DNA of 64,000 bases from Ruminococcus bicirculans (ex Wegman et al. 2014). GTDB lineage: Bacteria; Bacillota; Clostridia; Oscillospirales; Ruminococcaceae. Shown here one piece after another: positions 30,687 through 38,614 of the stretch; positions within the stretch are counted from its first letter, which is position 1; each line of letters starts with the position of its first letter. Both the position numbers and the translations under genes were made by a program. Location: contig NZ_HF545616.1 in the NCBI RefSeq assembly GCF_000723465.1, positions 1,736,001-1,800,000 on the forward strand, written 5' to 3'. The notes under the pieces were generated by a model, which had not been told where the DNA came from, ran no database searches, and was given only the letters and a program-made list of their open reading frames with translations.

Positions 30687-33617
30687 CTATTCTGTTCTCA
30701 GTGCGATAACAGGGTCTTTCTTTGCCGCCACTCTTGACGGGAACAGACCTGCGATAAGCGTCAGGCAAACGCTTATCGCAATGAGTATAACTGCCGCACT
30801 GACAGGTATTGAAGCTCTTATCGGCACGTCTGTAAGATGTGCGATTATCATGTTTATCGGTATTGTGAGCAGATAGGAGATAATTATTCCCAATGCACCT
30901 GCCACAAATCCCACGATAACTGTTTCGGCATTGAACACTCTTGATATATCCCTCTTTGAAGCACCTATACTTCTCAGAATACCTATCTCCTTTGTTCTTT
31001 CCAAAACTGAGATGTAGGTTATAATGCCTATCATGATAGATGATACCACAAGTGAAATTGCAACAAATGCAATAAGAACGTAGCCGATAGCGTTTATGAT
31101 AGAGGTGATAGAACTCATCATAAGACCAACATAATCGGTGTATTCTATCTTGTCCTCTTCGCCGACACTGTCGTTGTAATCGTCGATAATATCTATTATC
31201 TTTTCCTTTGAAGCAAAGTCCACAGGATAGATATTTATGCTGTCAGGGTCTTCAACAACTGAATAGCCAAGAGTTTTCATGTTGTTGTCATAGTTTGAAG
31301 TGGAATATTTTCCGCTGTTTGCAAGCTGATCCGCATTTGTGTCGGACTGTTCCTTGAGCATTTGCTTCATAAGCTCCATTTGCTCGTCAGAAAGTGAAGC
31401 TATATACTTCTTCTGAGTTTCGGTAAGCGATGACATATCACCGCCCTGAATTGCTGACATATCCATTGAACCCATGGCATTCATGCCCATATCTGCAAGC
31501 TCGCCTGTATCGGAAGCACCGCTCTGCTCCATAAGAGCCTTATACTGCTCCTCAGTCATTCCCTCAGGTATCTCCATAGAGCTGTCGCCGCCTGCCACCA
31601 AACCAGCCTTCTTATCTGTGTCGGAGCTGTCTGCTGTTTTGTCAGCCTTGCTTTCTGTATCAGCTGTGCTGTCGGAAACGGTTTCTGAACTGCTGTCTGT
31701 ATCTGCCACATTCTCGTCCGTTTTGAACTTAAGTCCTGTGAAAACATCTATGTCAGGATTTGCTATCTGCTCTTTTACTATCTCGCTGTTATCTACTTCG
31801 TCGATAAGATATGTCATAAGGTCATGACGATAGCCTATCGCACCGCTTATGGAAGCAGAAGAAGCGTCCTCGTCAGGTCGCAGGATACCGACTACACTTA
31901 TTTCTGTGCCGTTTGCAACAGCCTTTTTCATGTAGCTCTCATCGCCTGTCATATCTTCCCACACACCGTCTTTTTTCTTATAGAGATAAGGAGTAGGAAC
32001 GACCTTGAATTTCAGGTCAAGAAGCTCATCATAGGTGTAAACGTGCTGTTCGCTGTCAACGGATATATCCTCTCCTGCCATGGCACGTCTTACTATGCCG
32101 TTAAGTGAGCTTGGGTCGAGAAGTCCGAGAGAATAAAGCACATAGTCGTTTATCTCGTTGTTCTTATCAACTACAAGCACAACTTCGTTATACTTTTCAG
32201 GCAAACGTCCTGCGATAACGTCATACTGCTTGTCGATAAGCTCCTCATTATCTATCATTTCGCTCCATACGTCAGTACCCATGCCCATCATGCCACCCAT
32301 TGAACCACTCATGGACATTGCTTCCATCTGAGTTGAGGACATATATCCCATATCTTCAAGAAGCGTTGACGGATTGACCTGCATTACACCGCTGTCGCTC
32401 TCCGAAAAAACGTTAAGTGTAGTGGCGTATGTGTACTGAACGTCGCTTGTAAGGTCTTTCAGGTCACTGTTATCGTCAAGATATTTCTTGAACTTCTCCA
32501 GATTGTTGACCTTTGTTTCTTCCATGAGAGTGTTTATCATCTCGCCCATGGCATTCTGAGAATAGACCTTGTCTTTATCGTGGTTTGCTGAATCCTCATG
32601 GTTTTTCGCCATGGTGTTCATTATCTCGCCTATACTTGCGGTGGTCTTTGTTATCTGAAGCGGATAGCTTGAAAGTGTATCAGACTGCACCTGATCTATA
32701 TAAAGCTGAACGCCGTTTGAGATAGAAAGAATAAGTGCGATACCGATTATACCAATAGAGCCTGCAAAAGAGGTAAGAAGCGTTCTTGCCTTTTTTGTCA
32801 TAAGATTGTTTCGGCTCAAAGACAGCGCAGTGAGGAAGCTCATGGAAGTTTTAAGCTTTTTGCGCTCTTTCTTCGCCGCCTTTTTGTCAGCCTTAGTAGG
32901 CTCTTTTTCAGGCTTTTTGATAGGCTCCACAACATTCTTGTCAAGAGGGTCGGAATCATCTATGACCTTTCCGTCAAGAAGTTTGATTATTCTTGAAGAA
33001 TATTTCATTGCAAGCTCAGGATTGTGCGTTACCATTATAATAAGCTTGTCCTTTGAAATGCTCTTCAAAAGCTCCATTATCTGCACGCTTGTTTCAGTAT
33101 CAAGCGCACCTGTAGGCTCGTCTGCAAGCAGAATGTCAGGCTCATTCACAAGCGCTCTTGCAATGGCAACTCTCTGCATCTGACCGCCTGACATCTGATT
33201 AGGCTTTTTGTGGAGCTGGTCGCCAAGGCCCACCTGCTCGAGAGCCTTGACGGCTCTTTCACGTCTTTCTGACTTTGAAACACCTGAGAGGGTCAAAGCA
33301 AGCTCAACGTTTGAAAGCACTGTCTGGTGCGGTATAAGGTTATAGCTCTGGAACACGAAGCCTATGGAATGGTTTCTGTAGGAATCCCAGTCGCAATCCT
33401 TGAAATCCTTGGTAGATTTGCCGTTAATATTAAGGTCACCGCTGGTATATCTGTCAAGACCACCGATAATGTTCAAAAGAGTGGTTTTACCGCAGCCTGA
33501 CGGGCCGAGGATAGAAACGAACTCATTCTCACGAAAATCAATGCTGACGCCTTTAAGGGCAGAAACGGTGGAATCACCAACGACATAATCTTTTTTTATG
33601 TCCTTTAAACTAAGCAT
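30687..33617 (-). CDS. ABC transporter, fused ATPase and FtsX/MacB-type permease
   Basis: A 976-residue protein. The N-terminal ATPase has Walker A GPSGCGKT at 38-45, signature LSGGQ-like MSGGQMQRVAIARAL at 142-156, and Walker B ILLADEPTGALD near 162-173. One membrane segment (near 285-305) starts the MacB-like permease part, then a very long extracytoplasmic domain of some 500 residues rich in Ser/Asp/Met (SMSGSMGGMMGMGTD and long acidic SSSETVSDSTADTESK runs), and three C-terminal membrane segments (FtsX: VLERTKEIGILRSIGASKRDI). MacB-type transporters use mechanotransmission and export or release substrates. The fused order differs from the usual separate LolD-type ATPase. Confidence 0.93.
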   Translation of the reverse strand: MLSLKDIKKDYVVGDSTVSALKGVSIDFRENEFVSILGPSGCGKTTLLNIIGGLDRYTSGDLNINGKSTKDFKDCDWDSYRNHSIGFVFQSYNLIPHQTVLSNVELALTLSGVSKSERRERAVKALEQVGLGDQLHKKPNQMSGGQMQRVAIARALVNEPDILLADEPTGALDTETSVQIMELLKSISKDKLIIMVTHNPELAMKYSSRIIKLLDGKVIDDSDPLDKNVVEPIKKPEKEPTKADKKAAKKERKKLKTSMSFLTALSLSRNNLMTKKARTLLTSFAGSIGIIGIALILSISNGVQLYIDQVQSDTLSSYPLQITKTTASIGEIMNTMAKNHEDSANHDKDKVYSQNAMGEMINTLMEETKVNNLEKFKKYLDDNSDLKDLTSDVQYTYATTLNVFSESDSGVMQVNPSTLLEDMGYMSSTQMEAMSMSGSMGGMMGMGTDVWSEMIDNEELIDKQYDVIAGRLPEKYNEVVLVVDKNNEINDYVLYSLGLLDPSSLNGIVRRAMAGEDISVDSEQHVYTYDELLDLKFKVVPTPYLYKKKDGVWEDMTGDESYMKKAVANGTEISVVGILRPDEDASSASISGAIGYRHDLMTYLIDEVDNSEIVKEQIANPDIDVFTGLKFKTDENVADTDSSSETVSDSTADTESKADKTADSSDTDKKAGLVAGGDSSMEIPEGMTEEQYKALMEQSGASDTGELADMGMNAMGSMDMSAIQGGDMSSLTETQKKYIASLSDEQMELMKQMLKEQSDTNADQLANSGKYSTSNYDNNMKTLGYSVVEDPDSINIYPVDFASKEKIIDIIDDYNDSVGEEDKIEYTDYVGLMMSSITSIINAIGYVLIAFVAISLVVSSIMIGIITYISVLERTKEIGILRSIGASKRDISRVFNAETVIVGFVAGALGIIISYLLTIPINMIIAHLTDVPIRASIPVSAAVILIAISVCLTLIAGLFPSRVAAKKDPVIALRTE

Positions 33618-33728
33618 ATATTTTCTCCTATTTTTGTTATTGTAAAGATATTATAATAGGGTTTTATAAACTCAGTTTAAACATAACACAGTTTTGGGTA
33701 AAAAAATTGTCGGAGGGGGGATTTAAGT

Positions 33729-34060
33729 GAGGAGTGAGGAGTGAGGAATGAGCATAGCAGACCAAAGTAAATTACAAACATAAAGTAAAATAAAGCACCG
33801 AGCGAAGCGAGCAAAAGGTCCAGGGACACGTCCCTGGTCAGGGTCAAGGGGTGAAATCCATTGTGGGTACAGGGCAAAGCCCTGTCGGAGTTTGAGGCAG
33901 AGCCTCATTCGGCGCAAGCCGACAAGGTGCAGATTGTAGTATCAAAAGCATATAGAAGTCAAATATCAGATAAAAGTGATATCGGAGTATAAAATCTGCA
34001 CCGCCTTTCTAGCCCTAAGCGCAATGTAGATACGCAAAGAGCGAAGCGATTTTGCGGAGA
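33729..34060 (+). repeat. Dispersed ~330-bp structured intergenic element, copy A
   Basis: Shares nearly its whole length with 58588-58915. Ordered hairpin modules: CCAGGGACACGTCCCTGG, ACAGGGCAAAGCCCTGT, TTGAGGCAGAGCCTCA, TCGGCGCAAGCCGA, a long GGTGCAGA...TCTGCACC stem, and a CGCAAA...TTTGCG stem. The two copies differ in paired positions by matched changes. No supported coding frame is inside. Function unknown. Confidence 0.85.
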
Positions 34061-34080
34061 AATAAACTATCCCGAATATC

Positions 34081-34103
34081 TGTAGGGGCGAACAGCGTTC
34101 GCC
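34081..34103 (+). repeat. TGTAGGGG-type palindromic repeat (GGCGAAC family)
   Basis: TGTAGGGGCGAAC-AGC-GTTCGCC. Three more copies of the GGCGAAC/GTTCGCC type occur at 34363-34389, 52451-52476 and 59166-59191; all are linked to a TGTAGGGG or CCCCTACA end. Confidence 0.75.
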
Positions 34104-34133
34104 TGTGTTCAGAATTTGTTATAATTTCAGAAT

Positions 34134-34187
34134 TGTAGGGGAGCGGCACAATTTCTGCTTTGCAGAAATCCGACGTCCCGACCCCTC
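34134..34187 (+). repeat. TGTAGGGGAGCGGC palindromic repeat (TTTCTG family)
   Basis: TGTAGGGGAGCGGCACAATT then TCTGCTTTGCAGAAAT and CCGACGTCCCG. The TTTCTGC/GCAGAAA hairpin is conserved in copies at 34252-34299, 50766-50813 and 58938-58988. Confidence 0.75.
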
Positions 34188-34251
34188 GACAGCCTTTATC
34201 CCCCTGCATGGCTTGTGGAAAAAATACAAACCTCGCTCCTTCGAGCGGGCT

Positions 34252-34299
34252 GTCGCATTTCTGTGAGCTTGCGAACAGAAATTTCGCCAAGCCCCTACA
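34252..34299 (-). repeat. TTTCTG-family palindromic repeat, inverted diverged copy
   Basis: Reads GTCGCATTTCTG ... CAGAAATTTCGCCAAGCCCCTACA, the reverse complement of the same family with a longer loop. Confidence 0.65.
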
Positions 34300-34362
34300 A
34301 GCGTGATAGGATAGTTTTTTTGTTCTGTCCTACAATGGTTGTAATCGTGGACTTGTTTCTTC

Positions 34363-34389
34363 GACGGGCGAACGCTGTTCGCCCCTACA
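34363..34389 (-). repeat. GGCGAAC-family palindromic repeat
   Basis: GACGGGCGAACGCTGTTCGC followed by CCCTACA; opposite orientation to the copy at 34081. Confidence 0.75.
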
Positions 34390-34559
34390 GATTTGTTGCC
34401 GTAATTTTGTGGTTTTGTACGATTTTTATTCAGTTTTCAAGCTTCAAACAAGGTGCAGGAAGTGCTTTTCTGTGCGATCAGAACCTCTCATCGTGTTCAC
34501 CTAACTCACGTTGACAAAATGTTTCCTCATACACTGCTACCTTGCAGGATATTCAATTT

Positions 34560-34691
34560 GGGATAATACCCCTATACTTATCCCGAAAAGCACCACTTTT
34601 GTTGCATAAAAAATGCAACAATTGCAGAAATGTTGCCAAATTAAAATATAAATCATTTGTTTGCACAAGGCAATACCCCTGAAATTGTGCA
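34560..34691 (+). other. Cluster of three hairpins upstream of the second two-component system
   Basis: GGGATAA...TTATCCC (34560-34584), GTTGCAT-AAAAA-ATGCAAC (34601-34619) and TGCACAA...TTGTGCA (34662-34691) follow one another. Two loops share AATACCCCT. The stretch 33618-34795 contains no supported gene; it holds this cluster, the dispersed repeats and the promoter below. Confidence 0.5.
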
Positions 34692-34730
34692 GGATCAACA
34701 TGGAATTTTGAACTAAATGTGTCTTGACAT

Positions 34731-34764
34731 CGTTAATATCACGTTAATAAAACGGTGATATAAT
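34731..34764 (+). promoter_or_regulatory. Promoter with OmpR-type tandem direct repeat
   Basis: CGTTAATA occurs twice, at 34731-34738 and 34742-34749, an 11-bp period that puts both on one face of the helix just upstream of TATAAT at 34759-34764. No good -35 is present, so activation by the response regulator it precedes is plausible. Confidence 0.65.
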
Positions 34765-34795
34765 AAAAAAATGCAAAGTGAACGGAGGGGTAAAA

Positions 34796-35473
34796 ATGTT
34801 TCACATACTTGTTGTGGAGGACGACACTAACACTCGCAAACTGACCTGTGATGTGCTTAGCGACAACGGCTACACACCTATCGAGGCTCGTGACGGTATA
34901 GAGGCTCTCGAAATAATGGACGAAAAACACGTTGACCTTATTATAATGGACGTTATGATGCCTCGTATGGACGGTTTGGAGCTTTGCGAAACTATCCGCA
35001 AGGCTGGGTTTCAGACGCCTATATTAATGGTGACGGCTAAGGAAACGGCTTTTGACAAAAAGCAGGGCTTTATAAAAGGTACGGACGATTATATGGTGAA
35101 GCCTGTGGACGAGGAGGAAATGCTTCTGCGTATTCAGGCACTTTTGCGGCGTTCAAAGATAGTGAGCGACCACAAGATAACTGTGGGCGACACCACTCTC
35201 GACTATGACGCACTGACTATCAAGACCCCTGAGGGCATAAGGGAGCTTCCGCCGAAAGAGTTCATGCTTCTTTACAAGCTTCTTTCCTATCCCGACAAGA
35301 TATTCACCCGCCGTCAGCTTATGGACGAGCTTTGGGATATGACCTCAGACACTGACGAGCGCACTGTGGACGTACACATAAACCGCATAAGAGAGCATTT
35401 GAAGAATAACCACGATTTTGAGATAATGACAGTGAGAGGGCTTGGCTACAAGGCGGTCAAGCTGAAAGGATAG
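34796..35473 (+). CDS. OmpR-family response regulator
   Basis: A 225-residue regulator from the ATG at 34796 (GGAGGGG upstream). Phospho-Asp at residue 52 (IIMDVMMPRMDG), EDD pocket at 8-10, conserved Lys in DYMVKPVDEEEM, and a winged-helix C-terminus (IKTPEGIRELPPKEFMLLYKLLSYPDKIFTRRQLMDELWDMTSDTDERTVDVHINRIREHL). Four bases separate it from the kinase gene. Autoregulation via the tandem repeat in the promoter is likely. Confidence 0.95.
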   Translation: MFHILVVEDDTNTRKLTCDVLSDNGYTPIEARDGIEALEIMDEKHVDLIIMDVMMPRMDGLELCETIRKAGFQTPILMVTAKETAFDKKQGFIKGTDDYMVKPVDEEEMLLRIQALLRRSKIVSDHKITVGDTTLDYDALTIKTPEGIRELPPKEFMLLYKLLSYPDKIFTRRQLMDELWDMTSDTDERTVDVHINRIREHLKNNHDFEIMTVRGLGYKAVKLKG

Positions 35474-35477
35474 GCTC

Positions 35478-36548
35478 ATGAAAAAACATCTTATCTCTGC
35501 TCTTCGCTCAGAGCGCAGGCGAAATTACACCATGAACGCCAGCATAGTTTCGGCGGTATTTATGATAATGATATGGGCAGGGCTTCTTACGGGATTTATA
35601 ATGATAGGCATAAAAAGATGCCTGCATTTTCTATCCCCTTTGCAAATGCCTTTTGTTTTCCTTATTGTGGGACTTGTGGTATCTGTAATAATCGGCACTT
35701 GCATTTCTGCCGCTGTAGCAAGCAAGATAGTAAGACCTGTGCGTGAGGTAAAAAAGGCAATGCACAGGGTAGAAAAGGGAGATTTCTCTCAAAGGTTAGA
35801 GGTAACAGGTTTTAACGGCGAGATAGACGAGCTTATAGAAAGCTACAACAAAATGGCGCAGGAGCTTGGGGGCATCGAGATGTTCAGGGAGAATTTTATC
35901 AACAGCTTCTCCCACGAGTTCAAAACGCCTATCGTTTCTATCCAAGGCTTTGCGAAACAGCTAAAAAAAGAAAATCTCTCGGAGGAGAAAAAGCAGGAAT
36001 ACATTGACATTATCATCAGCGAATCAAAGCGTTTGACCAATCTTTCATCGAACATTCTTATGCTTTCAAAGCTTGAAAATCAGCAGATCATCACTGACAA
36101 GACAAGCTTTTCCCTTGACGAGCAGATAAGAAACTGCATACTTCTTCTGGAAAAGCAATGGACGGCTAAGGACATAAGCTTTGACATTGATATGCAAGAG
36201 ATACAATACACCACCAATGCGGAAATGCTTTCGCAGGTGTGGGTGAACATAATAGGCAACGCCATAAAATTCTCCCCGGAGGGAAGCTCTATCAGAATAA
36301 AGCTTTTCAAAGAGGGTGATGTGATAACGGCTGAGATAACTGACCGTGGCATTGGCATGGATCAGCAGACCATATCACACATTTTCGAGCGTTTTTATCA
36401 AGGGGACAGGGCGCACGCTTCAGAGGGAAACGGACTTGGTTTGCCCCTTGTTAAGCGTATCGTGGAGCTGTGCAACGGCAATATCCGTGTAGAATCACAA
36501 TACGGAAAGGGTACAAATTTTATTGTTACGCTCCCTGAGAATGGATAG
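35478..36548 (+). CDS. Sensor histidine kinase, short-sensor type
   Basis: A 356-residue kinase with two adjacent membrane segments (about 21-45 and 56-82) and only a short loop between them, so stimulus sensing may be within the membrane or by a partner. HAMP (VRPVREVKKAMHRVEKGDFSQRL) follows, then phospho-His at residue 146 (NSFSHEFKTPIV), N box (NIIGNAIKFSPEG), G1 (DRGIGMD) and G2 (GNGLGLPLVKRIVEL). Confidence 0.93.
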   Translation: MKKHLISALRSERRRNYTMNASIVSAVFMIMIWAGLLTGFIMIGIKRCLHFLSPLQMPFVFLIVGLVVSVIIGTCISAAVASKIVRPVREVKKAMHRVEKGDFSQRLEVTGFNGEIDELIESYNKMAQELGGIEMFRENFINSFSHEFKTPIVSIQGFAKQLKKENLSEEKKQEYIDIIISESKRLTNLSSNILMLSKLENQQIITDKTSFSLDEQIRNCILLLEKQWTAKDISFDIDMQEIQYTTNAEMLSQVWVNIIGNAIKFSPEGSSIRIKLFKEGDVITAEITDRGIGMDQQTISHIFERFYQGDRAHASEGNGLGLPLVKRIVELCNGNIRVESQYGKGTNFIVTLPENG

Positions 36549-36557
36549 GCACATAAA

Positions 36558-36600
36558 AAGGACGGGTATTTCGCAGGAAATATCCGTCCTTGATTTTTTT
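36558..36600 (+). terminator. Intrinsic terminator after the second two-component operon
   Basis: AAGGACGG ... CCGTCCTT with an inner TATTTC/GAAATA stem, then GATTTTTTT. The end touches the stop of the convergent Fic gene. Confidence 0.85.
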
Positions 36601-37207
36601 ATCTCAGGTCATCAATGCTGTAGCTGTTATAGCCCTCGTAATAATAGCTTTGGTCTATGCCCTTCATAAACAGCTCTCGGTCATTTGTATCCGCTGTGAG
36701 GGCATTTTTAAGCAGGTGCTTTATTTCGATATCACGAATGGGGCTTCGCTCCATGGCAAGGAGATAATCCTCCTTGTCTATCCTGCTCCAATCTACCGCC
36801 ACAGAAAGCTCTTTTCTGAACATCATATCCAGCCATATGCGCATTGATCTGCCATTGCCCTCTCTGAATGGGTGGGCGATATTCATTTCAACATACTTTT
36901 CAACTATGCTGTCAAAGTCGCTTTGTGGCATTTTTTCGATATTTTCAAGGGAGCTTTCAAGATACATAACAGGGGCAAATCGAAACCCACCTTTAGCAAT
37001 ATTCACAGTTCTTATTTTCCCTGCGAAATCATAGATATCCTCAAAAAGATATTTGTGTATCTCTGCAAGAGCTTGAAAACTGCCTGCTTTCTGCTTATCC
37101 AAAATGCCATGTTCAACCAGCTTAACAGCCTTTTCCTTGCTTAGCTTTTCTTCTGTTCTGGCAAGGGTCGCAGAGTCGGTTATACCAAGTTTGTTTTCCA
37201 AAGCCAT
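36599..37207 (-). CDS. Fic-domain protein, class III (C-terminal inhibitory motif)
   Basis: A 202-residue Fic enzyme. The catalytic motif HPFREGNGRSMR is at residues 112-123 (His112); upstream beta-hairpin flap and AGKIRTVNIAKGG..RFAPVMYLES are conserved. Fic enzymes attach AMP or other nucleotides to hydroxyl side chains of target proteins. A C-terminal SYYYEG (Ser187, Glu191, Gly192) matches the (S/T)xxxE(G/N) inhibitory helix, which in class III sits at the C-terminus as in Neisseria Fic. No separate antitoxin gene is seen. Housekeeping or toxin-like role uncertain. Confidence 0.9.
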   Translation of the reverse strand: MALENKLGITDSATLARTEEKLSKEKAVKLVEHGILDKQKAGSFQALAEIHKYLFEDIYDFAGKIRTVNIAKGGFRFAPVMYLESSLENIEKMPQSDFDSIVEKYVEMNIAHPFREGNGRSMRIWLDMMFRKELSVAVDWSRIDKEDYLLAMERSPIRDIEIKHLLKNALTADTNDRELFMKGIDQSYYYEGYNSYSIDDLR

Positions 37208-37231
37208 AAGCTGTTCTCCTTTCGGTGGATT

Positions 37232-38497
37232 TTAGATAGCCGCAAAGCCCTGCTTAAGATCGTCTATGATATCCTCGACATTTTCAAGACCTACGGAAAG
37301 TCTTATCATTCCGCCGTTTATGCCTGCGGCAACGAGCTGTTCGTCTGAAAGCTGTCTGTGTGTTGCGGAGGCTGGGTGGAGGATACAAGTACGGATATCG
37401 GCAACGTGAACTTCGTTGGAAGCAAGCTTAAGGCTGTCCATGAACTTTGCCGCTGTATCTCTTCCGCCCTTGATAACGAACGAGATAACACCTGCTGTGC
37501 CAAGAGGGAGATACTTTTCAGCAAGCTTATGGTACTTATCGCTTTCAAGTCCAGGATATGCAACGGACTCTACCTTGTCATTGCTTTCGAGAAATTTTGC
37601 CACTGTGAGCGCATTCTCACAATACTGCTTCATTCTTACAGGGAGAGTTTCAAGTCCCAGATTGAGCAGGAACGAGGAATTTGCGGCAGGATAGCAGCCG
37701 AAATCTCTCATAAGCTGCATTCTTGCTTTTACGATATAAGGTGCAAAAGAATATTTCTCAGTGTAGATAGTGCCATGATAGCTTTCGTCAGGCTCGGTCA
37801 TGCAAGGGAACTTTCCGCCCGTCCAATCGAACTTGCCGCTGTCAACGATAACGCCGCCGACCTGAACAGCGTGGCCGTCCATATACTTTGATGTAGAATG
37901 GATAACGATATCTGCGCCCCACTCTATAGGTCTGCAAAGGTATGGAGTAGCGAAAGTGTTATCAACGATAAGAGGAACGCCATTCTTATGGGCGATATTT
38001 GCAAAACGCTCGATATCGAAAACTGTCAGCGCAGGGTTTGCGATAGTTTCACCGAAAACAAGCTTTGTATTATCCTTGAATGCCGCCTGTATCTCATCAT
38101 CTGTAGCATCGGGGTCAACATAGATACACTCTATGCCAAGTCTTTTCATTGTTATGCTGAAAAGGTTTATGGTGCCGCCATAGATAGAAGTGGAAGCTAT
38201 AAAGCTGTCCCCTGCCTGACAGATGTTCAGGATAGAGCAAAGTGTGGCAGCCTGTCCGCTTGATGTACACATTGCGGCTGCACCGCCCTCGAGAGCGGCT
38301 ATCTTCTTTTCAACTGCGTCTGTGGTAGGGTTTTCAAAGCGTGAGTAGATAAGGCTCTTGGTAGGGTCGTCAAAGACCTCGGCTATCTCTCTTGAGGAGT
38401 CATAGACATAGGTTGTACTTTGTACGATAGGCACTACTCTCGGCTCTCCGTTTTTAGGCGTATAACCCTCGTGTAAACATTGTGTTTCGATCTTCAA
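37232..38497 (-). CDS. metY: O-acetylhomoserine sulfhydrylase (MetY-type)
   Basis: A 421-residue fold-type I PLP enzyme. The Schiff-base Lys is at 204 in HSTSKYMDGHAVQVGG; YSRFENPTTDAVEKKIAALEGG, STSIYGGTINLF and IVDNTFATPYLCRPIEWGAD are the usual motifs. It makes homocysteine (or methionine precursors) from O-acetylhomoserine and sulfide, or is bifunctional with O-acetylserine. Length suits MetY rather than the shorter MetB/MetC. Preceded by a 117-base leader with no recognised riboswitch. Confidence 0.9.
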   Translation of the reverse strand: MKIETQCLHEGYTPKNGEPRVVPIVQSTTYVYDSSREIAEVFDDPTKSLIYSRFENPTTDAVEKKIAALEGGAAAMCTSSGQAATLCSILNICQAGDSFIASTSIYGGTINLFSITMKRLGIECIYVDPDATDDEIQAAFKDNTKLVFGETIANPALTVFDIERFANIAHKNGVPLIVDNTFATPYLCRPIEWGADIVIHSTSKYMDGHAVQVGGVIVDSGKFDWTGGKFPCMTEPDESYHGTIYTEKYSFAPYIVKARMQLMRDFGCYPAANSSFLLNLGLETLPVRMKQYCENALTVAKFLESNDKVESVAYPGLESDKYHKLAEKYLPLGTAGVISFVIKGGRDTAAKFMDSLKLASNEVHVADIRTCILHPASATHRQLSDEQLVAAGINGGMIRLSVGLENVEDIIDDLKQGFAAI

Positions 38498-38614
38498 TCA
38501 AATCAAATCCTTTCAAAGCGGTGATGACCGCAAAATTTTTACCAATATAAAAAGCTTTTCAAAAAGCGTTTAAAGCAGCAGCCTCCTAAGACCGCCTCAA
38601 CATTACAAATGCGT

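Noticed and set aside
30535-30876. 113-residue plus-strand frame over the ABC transporter end
   Set aside because: Antisense to the FtsX-type C-terminus and the 34-residue peptide; no independent support.
33677-33877. Short minus-strand frames in the 33.7-34.3 kb repeat region
   Set aside because: They read through the dispersed repeat and give the typical false peptides of such elements.
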